Below, piece by piece: positions 1 through 8,473 of a stretch of 64,000 nt of DNA. Under the pieces are notes generated by a model that was not told the origin of the DNA, made no database searches, and saw only the letters and a program-made list of their open reading frames with translations. How positions within the stretch are numbered: the first letter of the stretch is position 1; the number at the start of each line of letters is the position of its first letter. Source of the DNA: an uncultured Prevotellaceae bacterium (GTDB lineage Bacteria; Bacteroidota; Bacteroidia; Bacteroidales; Bacteroidaceae); assembly GCA_946415365.1 (NCBI GenBank), contig CAMKSE010000016.1, positions 38,108 through 102,107 of the forward strand. Reading direction: 5' to 3'. A program made the translations under genes and the position numbers.

Positions 1-2
1 AT

Positions 3-1076
3 ATCGCCGACAGCAAGGAAGCCCAGAAGAAAGCCATCGAGGAGATGGCTAAGAAAGACAAGCAGGCCGCCATGCTCGCCCGTTTCATGCCTGGCACCCT
101 GCCCGCAGAGAAGCAGTTCTCGACAGAAGAGCTGACAGCTCAGGCAGAAGCCTCCGATATCGCCATCATCACCATCGGACGTATCTCCGGTGAGTTCCTG
201 GATCGCAAGGCTGCCGACTTCAACCTCAACACCTCTGAGCGTCTGCTCATCCAGCAGGTGTGCGACGTGTACCACAAGGCAGGCAAACAAGTTGTGGTTC
301 TGCTGAACATCGGCGGTGTCATCGAGACTGCTTCATGGAAGAATATGCCCGATGCCATCCTCTGCGCCTGGCAGGCAGGACAGGAAGGCGGCAACAGCGT
401 CGTTGACGTGCTCAGCGGCAAACAGTCGCCCTCAGGTAAGTTCACCATGACATGGCCCGTCAACTTCACAGATGCCTACTCATCCCGTAACTTCCCCATC
501 GATCAGGATCCGAAGATCGATATGCTGAACCAGGGTCAGAAGGGTAACGTCCGCAACGTCGACTATACCGACTATGAGGAAGACATCTATGTAGGTTATC
601 GTTACTTCGACTCGTTCGAGGTGCCCGTGAGCTATCCCTTCGGCTTCGGCCTCAGCTACACCACCTTCGAGTACAGCGATGCGAAGATTGCCCAGAAGAA
701 CGACATCTACGACGTGACTGTCACTGTCAAGAACACCGGCTCACAGGAAGGTAAGGAAGTTGTGGAGCTCTATATCTCCGCGCCTGACAACAAGGCTGCC
801 AACAAGCCCGCCAAAGAGTTGAAGGCCTTCGCCAAGACGAAGCTGCTGAAACCGGGCGAGAGCCAGACCCTCACCCTGAGCATCACCGCTGCCGACCTCG
901 CATCGTTCGACGAAGCCGCCTCTGCCTGGGTTGTTGCCGAGGGCGAGTATCAGTTCCTCGTTGGTGCCTCATCACAAGACATCAAGGCTACGCTCACTGC
1001 CAACGCCAAGTCTCAGACCACCAAGGCCAACGACGTGATGAAGCCTCAGGCTCCGATCAATCTCCTGAAGCGTTAA
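3..1076 (+). CDS. GH3 beta-glucosidase, C-terminal part (5' end outside window)
   Basis: Open reading frame that enters from the left edge. It holds the second alpha/beta domain of a family 3 glycoside hydrolase (DVLSGKQSPSGKF region), the PFGFGLSYTTF signature and the C-terminal fibronectin-III-like domain. It is clearly paralogous to the GH3 at 25061-27439: both carry YEEDIYVGYRYFDSF and end in VMKP...NLL(K/R)R. The catalytic nucleophile domain lies upstream of the window. Family members release glucose from beta-glucosides. The gene ends at a strong hairpin terminator. Internal Met codons such as the one at 45 are not starts. Confidence 0.93.
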   Translation: MADSKEAQKKAIEEMAKKDKQAAMLARFMPGTLPAEKQFSTEELTAQAEASDIAIITIGRISGEFLDRKAADFNLNTSERLLIQQVCDVYHKAGKQVVVLLNIGGVIETASWKNMPDAILCAWQAGQEGGNSVVDVLSGKQSPSGKFTMTWPVNFTDAYSSRNFPIDQDPKIDMLNQGQKGNVRNVDYTDYEEDIYVGYRYFDSFEVPVSYPFGFGLSYTTFEYSDAKIAQKNDIYDVTVTVKNTGSQEGKEVVELYISAPDNKAANKPAKELKAFAKTKLLKPGESQTLTLSITAADLASFDEAASAWVVAEGEYQFLVGASSQDIKATLTANAKSQTTKANDVMKPQAPINLLKR

Positions 1077-1099
1077 CACAAATCATTTATATAGTTAAA

Positions 1100-1132
1100 G
1101 GGGGTGTGCCAACAATTGACACACCCCCTTTT
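1100..1132. terminator. Rho-independent terminator, GTGTG/CACAC family
   Basis: Arm GGGGGTGTG (1100-1108) pairs with CACACCCCC (1120-1128), followed by a run of T. It lies between the convergent GH3 gene and the P5-like gene. Similar hairpins occur at 17537, 46871 and 61185. Confidence 0.85.
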
Positions 1133-1136
1133 GTAG

Positions 1137-1574
1137 TTAGAGCTTACCTGATTGCACGTCTTGGCGACAGAGTTCCCAGCCTCGGAGCATGGCGAAGTAG
1201 TCGAGAGACGATGTTCCGTTCTCTTGGATGGCCATCGCTGCGCCGAGGGCTATCCAGCGCGTGGGGCGTTCCGAAGGGATGCCGAGAGGTTCGTCGGGGA
1301 GGATGCCGGTCAGCTTCGACACGTTGGCAATGTACGCCTCGGTGTTGTTCTCCGACTCCGGCGCCCAGCGACGGATGATGGTGCGGATGGTGTACAGGCG
1401 GTGCTTATGGTAATAAGTCCGCGTGAGCAGGTAGAAGGCTGCTCGCCAGCCGTACTCCAATGATTTGAACTGGCAGAATGCAGCATCTTGCTGACGTTCT
1501 GCGAGACCTTTCCACTGATCCTTACTTCTGCGGATATTCAGTGGATTGCAATTACGAATTCCTCTTGGTGTCAT
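1137..1574 (-). CDS. P5-like / muramidase-fold protein
   Basis: 145-residue protein opening with RGIRNCNPLNIRRS, the signature of Bacteroidales proteins often annotated 'structural protein P5' after the phage PRD1 protein, some of which resemble lysozyme-like transglycosylases. FxSLEYGWRAAFYLL and RWAPxSENNTEAYI match the same family. No signal peptide is visible. In Bacteroidales such genes commonly sit beside HU-like, smalltalk and DUF3987 genes. DUF3987 is its upstream neighbour here, and the HU/smalltalk pair lies 15 kb away. A peptidoglycan or virion role is inferred from the family only. Confidence 0.7.
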   Translation of the reverse strand: MTPRGIRNCNPLNIRRSKDQWKGLAERQQDAAFCQFKSLEYGWRAAFYLLTRTYYHKHRLYTIRTIIRRWAPESENNTEAYIANVSKLTGILPDEPLGIPSERPTRWIALGAAMAIQENGTSSLDYFAMLRGWELCRQDVQSGKL

Positions 1575-1611
1575 ATTTTTACCTTTTTACTTTTTTACCT
1601 TTTTACTTTTA
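1575..1611. repeat. Short tandem TTTTTACC repeat at gene start
   Basis: Irregular repeat of TTTTTAC(C/T) units directly upstream of the P5-like start codon on the minus strand. The same repeat type recurs at 35503-35620 and belongs to the short-repeat families scattered through this window. Confidence 0.7.
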
Positions 1612-1613
1612 AA

Positions 1614-1635
1614 TACCTTCTTGTCATAATTGAAT
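1614..1635. repeat. Dispersed repeat copy 1 (ACCTTCTTGTCATAATTG)
   Basis: This 22-base sequence is identical to 16043-16064 and nearly identical, inverted, to 15861-15882. It marks both edges of the 1.6-16 kb accessory segment. Confidence 0.75.
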
Positions 1636-1661
1636 AAATGAATAATGAATAAAAGTCCCTG

Positions 1662-4232
1662 CTAAGGCAGCTCGGCGGCAATCTTACGATACTTACCTCT
1701 TTCAACACGCTCCACTATCCCGTCTTCAAGGAAGCGGTTGATGCTGCGCGAAGCCGTCGGCTGAGAGCATTCGAAGCAGTCCATGAACTGCTGGGTCTTG
1801 AACTCATCAGGCAATTTACGGTAACAGTCATCGTAGCGAGTTGTACGGCGGCGTACTACGAACTCCTTGTTCTGGTCGGCGAAATAGTTGAAGGCCATTT
1901 CGCCAAAGAAGAACTGCTGGCACTTGTACTGGATTTCCATCGCCAGGCGGCAGAGCCGTTTGTCAACATCATCCATCGTCAGCGTCTTGTGCTCCTGCCA
2001 CTCATCCCAATGACGCATCAGAATGAACGGAAGCGATACACCTATACCATAGTATGGGATTCTCTTCAGCAAAGTTCTATCCGCTTTATCGCCGTTGAAC
2101 TCCGCAATCTCCAAGTGCGAAGACTGCCAGTCATAGGTTTCGTCATTCAATGGTTCGATGGGGATTTCTCCCTCAACCTTATCCAGACGATAGGCCCACG
2201 TTCTGAGAGCCTCATTGGAGTTTGGATCAACCTTCTGATGACGCTGTGCCATACCCTTGTCAGGCAAGGGAATCACAGCCAGTCGGGTACTCATACCTGT
2301 ACCGAAGTTTCGCTGATTTACCTTGCGGTGCAGGGCATAGGGGGTGCCGGTATAGATGAAGTTCCAAAAGACATTGAACATGCCAGTAATGGACTCTTGG
2401 TTTGCATACATCTGGCCATCCTGCTCGTTGTGGAACGACTTTAATTCAAGGATTTCCCTGTCCTTCCAGTCGCCACCTTTATTGTTTTTGGTGACATTAT
2501 CCAGCTCACTATCGAAACTGAACATATGGAGATTCATGGGATTGCCCTGAACAATCTCTACCGCTGCCAACATGTGCCGGATAAACTCACCCGTCGCTGT
2601 GCGGGCTGGGTGAACACGAATGCCTACTATAGGCTTTTTGAGGGCCTCGCCTTTCTGAGCCTTGGTAGAGGTAGTTCGTTCCGTTCTGCCATCCTTGTAG
2701 CGGTTCACCGCATCAATGAAGCATTGATCAGCCTGAATCATCGGGTCTGCGATTTTGAAGTAAAACTTCTCAATCACGTTCTTTCCCGCACCGGGATCAC
2801 CGATGATAAAGATGCAATAGTTCAAGCGACGCACAATCTCCGGCTCATACCAGAAGTGGTAATAGGCCCTCGTCATCAATGTCCCGAACAACGCTGCACT
2901 ACTAAAGAGAATCGCAGGCATTTTATGCGGATGTGCATTCAGGAACAACTCCTTCATACAAGGGTAATACTCTGCCATCTCCTGCAATTCCTCAGCCCAC
3001 TTATCCAGCGGCAACTGGGCATAGATATCATCCGCAGCACCTGTAGAAACAGACGTTTTCTGCTCTAAAGCCCCCGCCTTTTCAAGTGCCTCGCGAAGCT
3101 TGTCAGGCATCCTCTCGTTGTAGCGCCAGCCCATGACAGAACTGACAGTTCCGGCCACATCCTCACCTTCTGCTGCAAGGTCTTTCACCCAGGGCAAAGA
3201 CGTCACCACCTCAGTAATCTTCTTCGGGTTCTTACCAATCAGATAACGCAAGTGGCTTGCCAACTCCGTCAGCGTGTTATGGCGGTTCTTATCCAGATTC
3301 ACACCCTCCAGCCACGCCTCGATGATCTTCACATACGGCACACCGTTGTAGGTCATCACCGTCGCGGCCTCCGGATTCTCGCCACCAGTATCATGACTGC
3401 CCTGACCGGTATGGCCAGCAGCCACAGAACTGCCAGCAGGACATACAGTGGGCTGAGAATGACCGTTGCGATAGCTGTCATTGTACTTCTTACCAAATTC
3501 TTCGTTTTCATACGTAAACAGTTTTTCTTCGTTAATTAAAATGATGTCCTCGCGAGTAGTCAGAAACGCACCTCTTGAAGCGTCCTTACAGGCTTCATCG
3601 GGATTTAGCCCCAACTTAGCAGAGAAGTCTTTTTGATTGTCAATGAGGTTCCCGACGGCAACGTCGGCAATAAAGACAACCTTCAAACCATGCCCGGATG
3701 GCGTGATATAAACCAGAAGAATCCTTGCTTTATCCTCATCCGATAGCTTGTTAAAGGCCTCTTCCCAAACAACCCTGCAATCTCCCTCGATGTGGTCGAA
3801 GTCAATCACACATAAACCGTTAAGCCTACACGCTGCCTGCTTTCTCCAGCAACCTAACTTTCCACTCGCCGAAGCGGTCTCAATATAGGTTGCAATAAAG
3901 ATGACAAACGGCAAACTCTTCTTGAGGTTGTCGCAGTACGTCTGAAGTTTTTTCTCAATGGTGAGTGCCCTAAACACCTCACCCTTGGTCTTACCTCCAG
4001 CCGCTTTCTTCCTACTTGCTTCCTGCCCTTGGCAGAACTTGATGAAATTCTCGTTATTAGCCCATTGCGCCGATAGTTCCGAATCTCCTCCCAAAATGGA
4101 GGGCAGTGCCTCCCTCAACTTTCTGTGCTCCCTTGTGAGCCATCGAGTCTGGGCACTGTCCACCAGATTATTGAATATCTCTGCCGTCACTATTGCTGTG
4201 GGCAAATCGAATCTTGATTGATTACAAAACAT
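1662..4232 (-). CDS. DUF3987 protein with BT4734/VirE-type N-terminal domain (primase/ATPase-like)
   Basis: 856 residues. The N-terminal third carries the VirE_N/BT4734-like primase-type signature: CVIDFDH near residue 140, TPSGHGLKVVF near 180 and CKDASR near 215. The middle is a DUF3987 domain with a P-loop (GDPGAGKN near 470). The C-terminus has a possible winged-helix end (QPTASRSINRFLEDGIVERV). Such proteins are common on Bacteroidales mobile elements and are thought to act in DNA replication or mobilisation; their biochemistry is poorly known. The start overlaps the end of the upstream gene by 43 bases, which suggests translational coupling. Confidence 0.85.
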   Translation of the reverse strand: MFCNQSRFDLPTAIVTAEIFNNLVDSAQTRWLTREHRKLREALPSILGGDSELSAQWANNENFIKFCQGQEASRKKAAGGKTKGEVFRALTIEKKLQTYCDNLKKSLPFVIFIATYIETASASGKLGCWRKQAACRLNGLCVIDFDHIEGDCRVVWEEAFNKLSDEDKARILLVYITPSGHGLKVVFIADVAVGNLIDNQKDFSAKLGLNPDEACKDASRGAFLTTREDIILINEEKLFTYENEEFGKKYNDSYRNGHSQPTVCPAGSSVAAGHTGQGSHDTGGENPEAATVMTYNGVPYVKIIEAWLEGVNLDKNRHNTLTELASHLRYLIGKNPKKITEVVTSLPWVKDLAAEGEDVAGTVSSVMGWRYNERMPDKLREALEKAGALEQKTSVSTGAADDIYAQLPLDKWAEELQEMAEYYPCMKELFLNAHPHKMPAILFSSAALFGTLMTRAYYHFWYEPEIVRRLNYCIFIIGDPGAGKNVIEKFYFKIADPMIQADQCFIDAVNRYKDGRTERTTSTKAQKGEALKKPIVGIRVHPARTATGEFIRHMLAAVEIVQGNPMNLHMFSFDSELDNVTKNNKGGDWKDREILELKSFHNEQDGQMYANQESITGMFNVFWNFIYTGTPYALHRKVNQRNFGTGMSTRLAVIPLPDKGMAQRHQKVDPNSNEALRTWAYRLDKVEGEIPIEPLNDETYDWQSSHLEIAEFNGDKADRTLLKRIPYYGIGVSLPFILMRHWDEWQEHKTLTMDDVDKRLCRLAMEIQYKCQQFFFGEMAFNYFADQNKEFVVRRRTTRYDDCYRKLPDEFKTQQFMDCFECSQPTASRSINRFLEDGIVERVERGKYRKIAAELP

Positions 4233-4720
4233 TTGTCAATCTCGCTTGTTAGACTGTACAACTCTCTCCTTACTTCCAACAATCCTTTGACGTCGAACGT
4301 CAGGTAAGCCATGACCTTCCGTTCATCTTTAACAAAGCACACCTTCAGGCATTCCTTGTTGACCAGAAACTCGCCTTTCGGCAAGGTAGGTTCCTCAATC
4401 TGAATATCCTTTGTCAGCTTCGCCAGTTCCTTCTGGAAATAGGCCGCCTTGTCAGGCACATCCTCAGGACATTTCAGTTCAATACAAGTTAAGGGGTTCT
4501 TACCAGTCGTTGCGTAACGCTTCGACCTGCCAACCTTCTTGACATCCTTCTGAGAGGGTTCACCCTTCTCTTGTGGAGCAATCTCTATCGAACCATCATC
4601 GTAACGACGAGTATTCGACTTGTAGCTCTCCACCAGCTTCCTCTTCTTCTGAGCGGGAGCAAATTCTTCACTCTTCACTCTTAATTCTTCACTTTTAATG
4701 TCTTCCATTACTTCTAACAT
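4190..4720 (-). CDS. Hypothetical protein upstream of the DUF3987 gene
   Basis: About 176 residues, with no family recognised. The N-terminus is basic and low-complexity, and part of it (KSEELRVKSEEF) is encoded by the short AGTGAAGAAT-type repeat that also occurs in non-coding DNA here. The C-terminal half looks folded (ELAKLTKDIQIEEPTLPKGEF, KVMAYLTFDVKGLLEVRREL). Starts at 4720 and 4708 (ATG) and 4738 (GTG) are all possible, and I chose the first ATG. Overlap with the DUF3987 gene suggests they work together. Confidence 0.65.
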   Translation of the reverse strand: MLEVMEDIKSEELRVKSEEFAPAQKKRKLVESYKSNTRRYDDGSIEIAPQEKGEPSQKDVKKVGRSKRYATTGKNPLTCIELKCPEDVPDKAAYFQKELAKLTKDIQIEEPTLPKGEFLVNKECLKVCFVKDERKVMAYLTFDVKGLLEVRRELYSLTSEIDKCFVINQDSICPQQ

Positions 4721-4735
4721 TACTTTCTCAGTTAA

Positions 4736-4812
4736 CACGAATTACCACGAATTGAACATGAATTTTTCATAAATTATTAATGATAATTCGTGGCCATTAG
4801 TGGTAATTCGTG
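4736..4812. repeat. Nested inverted repeat (CACGAATTACCAC)
   Basis: A 13-base arm CACGAATTACCAC at 4736-4748 matches, inverted, 4800-4812. Inside it CCACGAATT (4745-4753) pairs with AATTCGTGG (4785-4793). It lies in the gap between two minus-strand genes. Confidence 0.8.
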
Positions 4813-4824
4813 TCTTAAAATAAA

Positions 4825-5118
4825 CTACGTCATGTTAATCTTGTCCACATAGATCGTCGTGGCCTGCATGTGTTCACCCGTCTGCTGGGAGTCCCACTCG
4901 CGAACCACCATCGAACAAAGCACCCGATACTGATGTGTTGGGTCGAACTTCGGACAGTTCACAGCCCTCTCGCCGGTTATCTCACCAAGGAAGGTATCAA
5001 TACCGTCCGTCAACTTCAAGGTCACAGAGTTCATCACCTTCTGCTCACCCGTTTTCTTGTCTGGGTACTGACGTGTCATCAGCCCCGACTGATTAAGAAT
5101 TCTAACAGTCTTTTCCAT
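4825..5118 (-). CDS. Small hypothetical protein, possibly OB-fold/SSB-like
   Basis: 97 residues from the ATG at 5118; an upstream in-frame TTG at 5130 falls in a short AATTGA-type repeat and is unlikely to be used. The predicted beta-rich pattern (TVRILNQSG..., NSVTLKLTDG, YRVLCSMVVREW, ATTIYVDKI) and the position in a replication-type operon make an OB-fold single-strand-DNA-binding role conceivable. No signature proves it. Confidence 0.6.
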   Translation of the reverse strand: MEKTVRILNQSGLMTRQYPDKKTGEQKVMNSVTLKLTDGIDTFLGEITGERAVNCPKFDPTHQYRVLCSMVVREWDSQQTGEHMQATTIYVDKINMT

Positions 5119-5147
5119 AATAATTTTCAATTATCAATTTTCAATTG

Positions 5148-5846
5148 TCAATTATCCTTATGTCTTTTCCCTTTTTCAAATATCATCTTGTCAATCATTT
5201 CCGCACCCTTGGGAGTCCAGACGAGATAGGTGCGTTCCTTTTGTTTCCCGTCCTTCGAGTAGTAGATGAAGAGTCTGTCCTGAGCCAATCCGAGACCTTC
5301 ATATTCAGGAGTCAGCCGGTACTGACCCCGTGCCCATCTCTGAACCTTCTTATCCGTGAGGAACGAGTTCAGATCCTTCACTTCCATGCCTATCGCCTCT
5401 GCAATGTCGCTGGCGGTGATGCAGCCGTCGGCGTGCTTGTTGAACGAGACTATCGTGCGTCCAATGATGCGCTGAGCCTCGTAAAGAATGTCGTTCTCCG
5501 TCACCAGCAAGTTCTTGGCGGCAGCAAATTTTTCACTCTTCACTCTTAATTTTTCACTTTCAAGCTGTTGCCATCGGATCACCAACTTGGCGCGGGCCTC
5601 GTCGTTGAACTTCGTGGCGATGTAAAGGCATTCCATTTTCGATAGAGAGTAACAAGGGCGATGCTCGCCCTTGGAGTCCGTGTAATCAACGAGCGCAAAA
5701 TTGCGCCCGTTAACCTTCAACCAGGCTGGCTCCATGTTCCGGATGGCTTTCATCACATCCTTGTGCATCTTACCAGTCACTTGTGCAATCTCCAGCGATG
5801 TCATGCGCCCGGCATCCATCACTGTTAAAGTTTGATTTTGCTTCAT
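5148..5846 (-). CDS. Rha family phage regulator with KilA-C/antirepressor-type C-terminus
   Basis: 232 residues. The N-terminal Rha domain shows MTSLEIAQVTGKMHKDVMKAIRNM and YSLSKMECLYIATKFNDEARAKLVIRWQQLE, the classic pRha pattern. The C-terminal half (ASDIAEAIGMEVKDLNSFLTDKKVQRW, then RTYLVWTPKGAEMID) matches antirepressor KilA-C-like domains. Between them, ESEKLRVKSEKF is coded by a short repeat. Rha proteins interfere with phage or host regulation. This is the best evidence that the 1.1-7.1 kb block derives from a prophage or conjugative element. Confidence 0.85.
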   Translation of the reverse strand: MKQNQTLTVMDAGRMTSLEIAQVTGKMHKDVMKAIRNMEPAWLKVNGRNFALVDYTDSKGEHRPCYSLSKMECLYIATKFNDEARAKLVIRWQQLESEKLRVKSEKFAAAKNLLVTENDILYEAQRIIGRTIVSFNKHADGCITASDIAEAIGMEVKDLNSFLTDKKVQRWARGQYRLTPEYEGLGLAQDRLFIYYSKDGKQKERTYLVWTPKGAEMIDKMIFEKGKRHKDN

Positions 5847-6053
5847 ATTCTTTATTCCTTTTAAATTATTAACTATGGTATGTGCGCATGCCTACGTGTG
5901 TGTGCATACGCGAAAGATTTGGCGGAAACGATTTTCGTTTCCTGTATTTCGTTGTACCAATAAGTCAATGAGCACTGTCAATCCCCGTCTCCGTTCGTTG
6001 ACAGTGCAAAGTTAGGAAAATTATCTTATTGAATATCAAGCATTTATACGGTT

Positions 6054-6089
6054 TCTCCCGACCATTTCAGGTCGGAAATGGTCGGGAGA
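6054..6089. repeat. 15-bp perfect inverted repeat, GACCATTTC/GAAATGGTC
   Basis: Left arm 6054-6068 (TCTCCCGACCATTTC) and right arm 6075-6089 are perfect complements around a 6-base loop. No T-run follows on either strand, so an operator or structural role is as likely as termination. The core recurs at 6129-6149, inside the 3' end of the next gene. Confidence 0.8.
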
Positions 6090-6123
6090 AATCAGGCAAA
6101 AACCAGTCTACAAAGGGCTTTTG

Positions 6124-6633
6124 CTAAAGGTCGGAAATGGTCGGAAGAAAATTCTCTATCTCGTCAGCATCGGCAGAGAATTCCTTCTTAGGCTTCGCTA
6201 ATTTGAGTGGTTCGCCCTGTTTGGTGAAACATTTCGATGCCAGTTCGTTCATCTTGACTACCGTCAGTTGTTTCGACTCCAGCAGGTTGCCGTGGATCTT
6301 CGTTAGCATCATTCGGGCAGTCTCTACGGTTCTCAGCCAGGCGATAGGTTTAACTTCAGCTGGCTGACCGCTGGAGAACCCCATCTGATAGAGCCAACTG
6401 TCCAGTTCAGAATCCCGCTCAATGAAACCCTTGGTAATCAGGAAGTCAAACCACTGCTTGCCGACAGCTTCATTATGGTTCTGCGGGAAGTGCGTAGCCT
6501 GTGCACTACCCTGTTCCTCGTACCGTACATGTTTTCCCTCCATGCGTATCTCTCTGTCGTCAGCCACGGAGTTAGCCCCGCGACGCTCTATATACTGTAC
6601 TTCATCGCCAGTCATGATAATCTTTCTTGCCAT
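6124..6633 (-). CDS. Hypothetical protein
   Basis: 169 residues, family not recognised. The N-terminal part (MARKIIMTGDEVQYIERRG, KHVRYEEQGSAQATHF) is followed by a helical middle (WFDFLITKGFIERDSELDSWLYQMG). The last codons are built from the CCGACCATTTCCGACC motif that also forms the hairpin just downstream. It starts 5 bases after the 6639-7097 gene ends, so the two are cotranscribed. It is probably part of the mobile-element module. Confidence 0.65.
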   Translation of the reverse strand: MARKIIMTGDEVQYIERRGANSVADDREIRMEGKHVRYEEQGSAQATHFPQNHNEAVGKQWFDFLITKGFIERDSELDSWLYQMGFSSGQPAEVKPIAWLRTVETARMMLTKIHGNLLESKQLTVVKMNELASKCFTKQGEPLKLAKPKKEFSADADEIENFLPTISDL

Positions 6634-6638
6634 AGTCT

Positions 6639-7097
6639 TTAATTGTTGTGATTTGTTGGGTCAGGGTTATTGTTGTTTTCGGTGTAGCTGACAGAGCTAC
6701 CCGTCATTGTTACGTAATGGTTGTGTGTGTCACCTATCAGCTGTTTCGGCTCTTCGGGTATGACCATCACCTCGTTCACCAATAGCAGTTGCTCCTGATA
6801 GTTCTCTGCAGGCAGCACATACTCCAGGAACGTCTTCAAAAAGGCGAAGCGGTCCAAGCCCTTCAGGTGTGATACAAACGACTTGATCTTCTCAACCGAC
6901 AGTGTGATGTAGTTTTTCAGAAGCATGTTCTTCAGTCGTTCCGCCGCATTGGCCATCTCAAGCTGTTTCACTTTGCTTTTCAACTGTTCATTCTCTATTG
7001 TTTGTTGGGCCAGCTGCCGTTCCAAGTCAGCAATCCTCATTGTCTGCAGACTCTTGTCGTCAGCCAGCCGCTGAAATTCCTCAATTGATAAATCCAT
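6639..7097 (-). CDS. Coiled-coil hypothetical protein
   Basis: 152 residues. Residues 10-55 are a strong heptad-type coiled coil (LERQLAQQTIENEQLKSKVKQLEMA). A helical region follows, and the tail is Asn/Thr-rich (SYTENNNNPDPTNHNN). No catalytic motif was seen. It is the first gene of the minus-strand operon, transcribed away from the RhuM-Fic gene. A structural or DNA-associated role is only a guess. Confidence 0.65.
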   Translation of the reverse strand: MDLSIEEFQRLADDKSLQTMRIADLERQLAQQTIENEQLKSKVKQLEMANAAERLKNMLLKNYITLSVEKIKSFVSHLKGLDRFAFLKTFLEYVLPAENYQEQLLLVNEVMVIPEEPKQLIGDTHNHYVTMTGSSVSYTENNNNPDPTNHNN

Positions 7098-7227
7098 ATC
7101 TTTGTCCTCCTAATGGTTTTAATGGTGTGAAAGGACTGCAAAGGTACAAAATATCCCGCTCATTTCAGCAACGAACGGGAAATAGTTTTTGTTAATGTTT
7201 GTTAGGTCTCAGATTGTCAGAGAGATA

Positions 7228-7288
7228 TGTCACGCTGGGGTCAGGATACTTCGTGACTGTCACAAAATGTCTTGACCCTGTCGTGACA
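7228..7288. promoter_or_regulatory. Dyad-rich region between divergent units
   Basis: Arms 7228-7243 and 7273-7288 share outer TGTCACG/CGTGACA and inner GGGTCA/TGACCC pairs, with three mismatches between. A further small dyad, GTGAC-T-GTCAC, lies in the centre. It sits between the divergent genes at 7097 and 7393 and is suitable for a regulator such as the Rha protein. Confidence 0.55.
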
Positions 7289-7392
7289 CTTGGATTACAA
7301 GAGATATTATAGGCTTTAAAATGTAACATTTTCGTTTTTTGCATACTATATCAGTAGAAAAGTATTAATTTTGCAAACGAAAAGGTAAGAGT

Positions 7393-8385
7393 ATGAAAGA
7401 AGATCAGAAGATTGTTATCTATCAGACTCCGGATGGAAAGACCCAAATAGATGTCCGACTGGAGGATGAGACGGTGTGGTTGACACAGACTCAGATGGCT
7501 CAACTTTTTAAGTCATCTCGTACGAATGTTTTGGAGCACATCCAGCACATCTATGAAGTTGAAGAATTAGAGAAAGAAGCAACCTGTCGGAATTTCCGAT
7601 AGGTTCGTCAGGAGGGTAAACGTATGGTTAATCGTACCATGACAATGTACAATCTTGACATGATTATCTCCGTGGGTTATCGTGTAAACTCTAAGCGAGG
7701 TGTTAAATTCCGCCAATGGGCAAATAAGATAATTAAAGACTATCTCATAAAAGGATATGCCATCAATGATCGCATCCGCAAGGAACAGATAGGCGAACTG
7801 CGCCAGTTGGTGCAGGTGGCCAGTCGCGCCATCAGCAATCAGGAGATACCTCAGACAGTCGAGAGCCAGGATTTATTGAATGTGGTTGTTGACTACACCT
7901 ACGCATTGGATACTCTCGACAATTACGATTATGAGCGTCTGACCATCGACAAAACCACAAAACAGGAGTTATTCCATGCAACATACGAGAATGCAATGGA
8001 AGAAATTGAAAGACTGCGCGATAAGTTTGGTGGCTCTTCACTCTTTGGTAACGAGAAAGATGATTCGTTCAAGAGTAGCATTGGTCAGATTTACCAGACA
8101 TTTGGTGGCGACGAACTCTATCCCAGCGTGGAGGAGAAGGCTGCCATGCTGCTTTATCTCGTTACCAAGAACCACTCTTTCAGCGATGGCAACAAACGCA
8201 TTGCTGCTACATTGTTCCTTTGGTTCCTCAATAATAATGGCATACTCTATCGTGAAGATGGTTCGAAGCGACTGGCAGACAATACCCTCGTAGCCCTGAC
8301 CCTAATGATTGCCGAGAGCAAAACAGAGGAGAAGGATGTGATGGTTAAAGTCGTGGTTAACCTGATTAACCAAAGAAACGAGTAG
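7393..8385 (+). pseudogene. RhuM-Fic/Doc fusion interrupted by an in-frame amber codon
   Basis: Codons 1-69 match the RhuM N-terminus (VWLTQTQMAQLFKSSRTNVLEHI...ATCRNFR). A TAG at 7600-7602 follows, and the same frame continues with VRQEGKRMVNRTMTMYNLDMIISVGYRVNSKRGVKFRQWA, the rest of the domain. The C-terminal half is a Fic/Doc domain with HSFSDGNKR (HxFx[D/N]GNKR), as in AMPylating or phosphorylating toxins. Related proteins read NFRQVRQEG, so one C-to-T change (CAG to TAG) explains the break. It is a recent pseudogene, a sequencing error or a readthrough gene. The downstream ATG at 7624 could still express the Fic part. Confidence 0.85.
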
Positions 8386-8412
8386 AAAATAGAATGAAAT
8401 AATTCTTTTTAT

Positions 8413-8454
8413 AAGGTATGCCCTAATTATTCATACCTTTTTTGTATCTTTGCA
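8413..8454 (+). promoter_or_regulatory. Inverted-repeat promoter element, copy 1 (WYL gene)
   Basis: Arms AAGGTATG (8413-8420) and CATACCTT (8432-8439) are followed after 5 bases by the -7 box TATCTTTG (8445-8452). Equivalent elements with the same arm-to-box spacing lie at 9968, 12512 and 13308. Confidence 0.75.
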
Positions 8455-8473
8455 GCATCAAATCTTATTATGT

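Noticed and set aside
1106..1463. Plus-strand frames opposite the P5-like gene
   Set aside because: They overlap the recognised minus-strand gene and give Arg/Cys-rich nonsense.
8450..8473. Upstream extension of the WYL protein from a TTG
   Set aside because: It begins within the -7 promoter box; the ATG at 8474 follows at normal distance.
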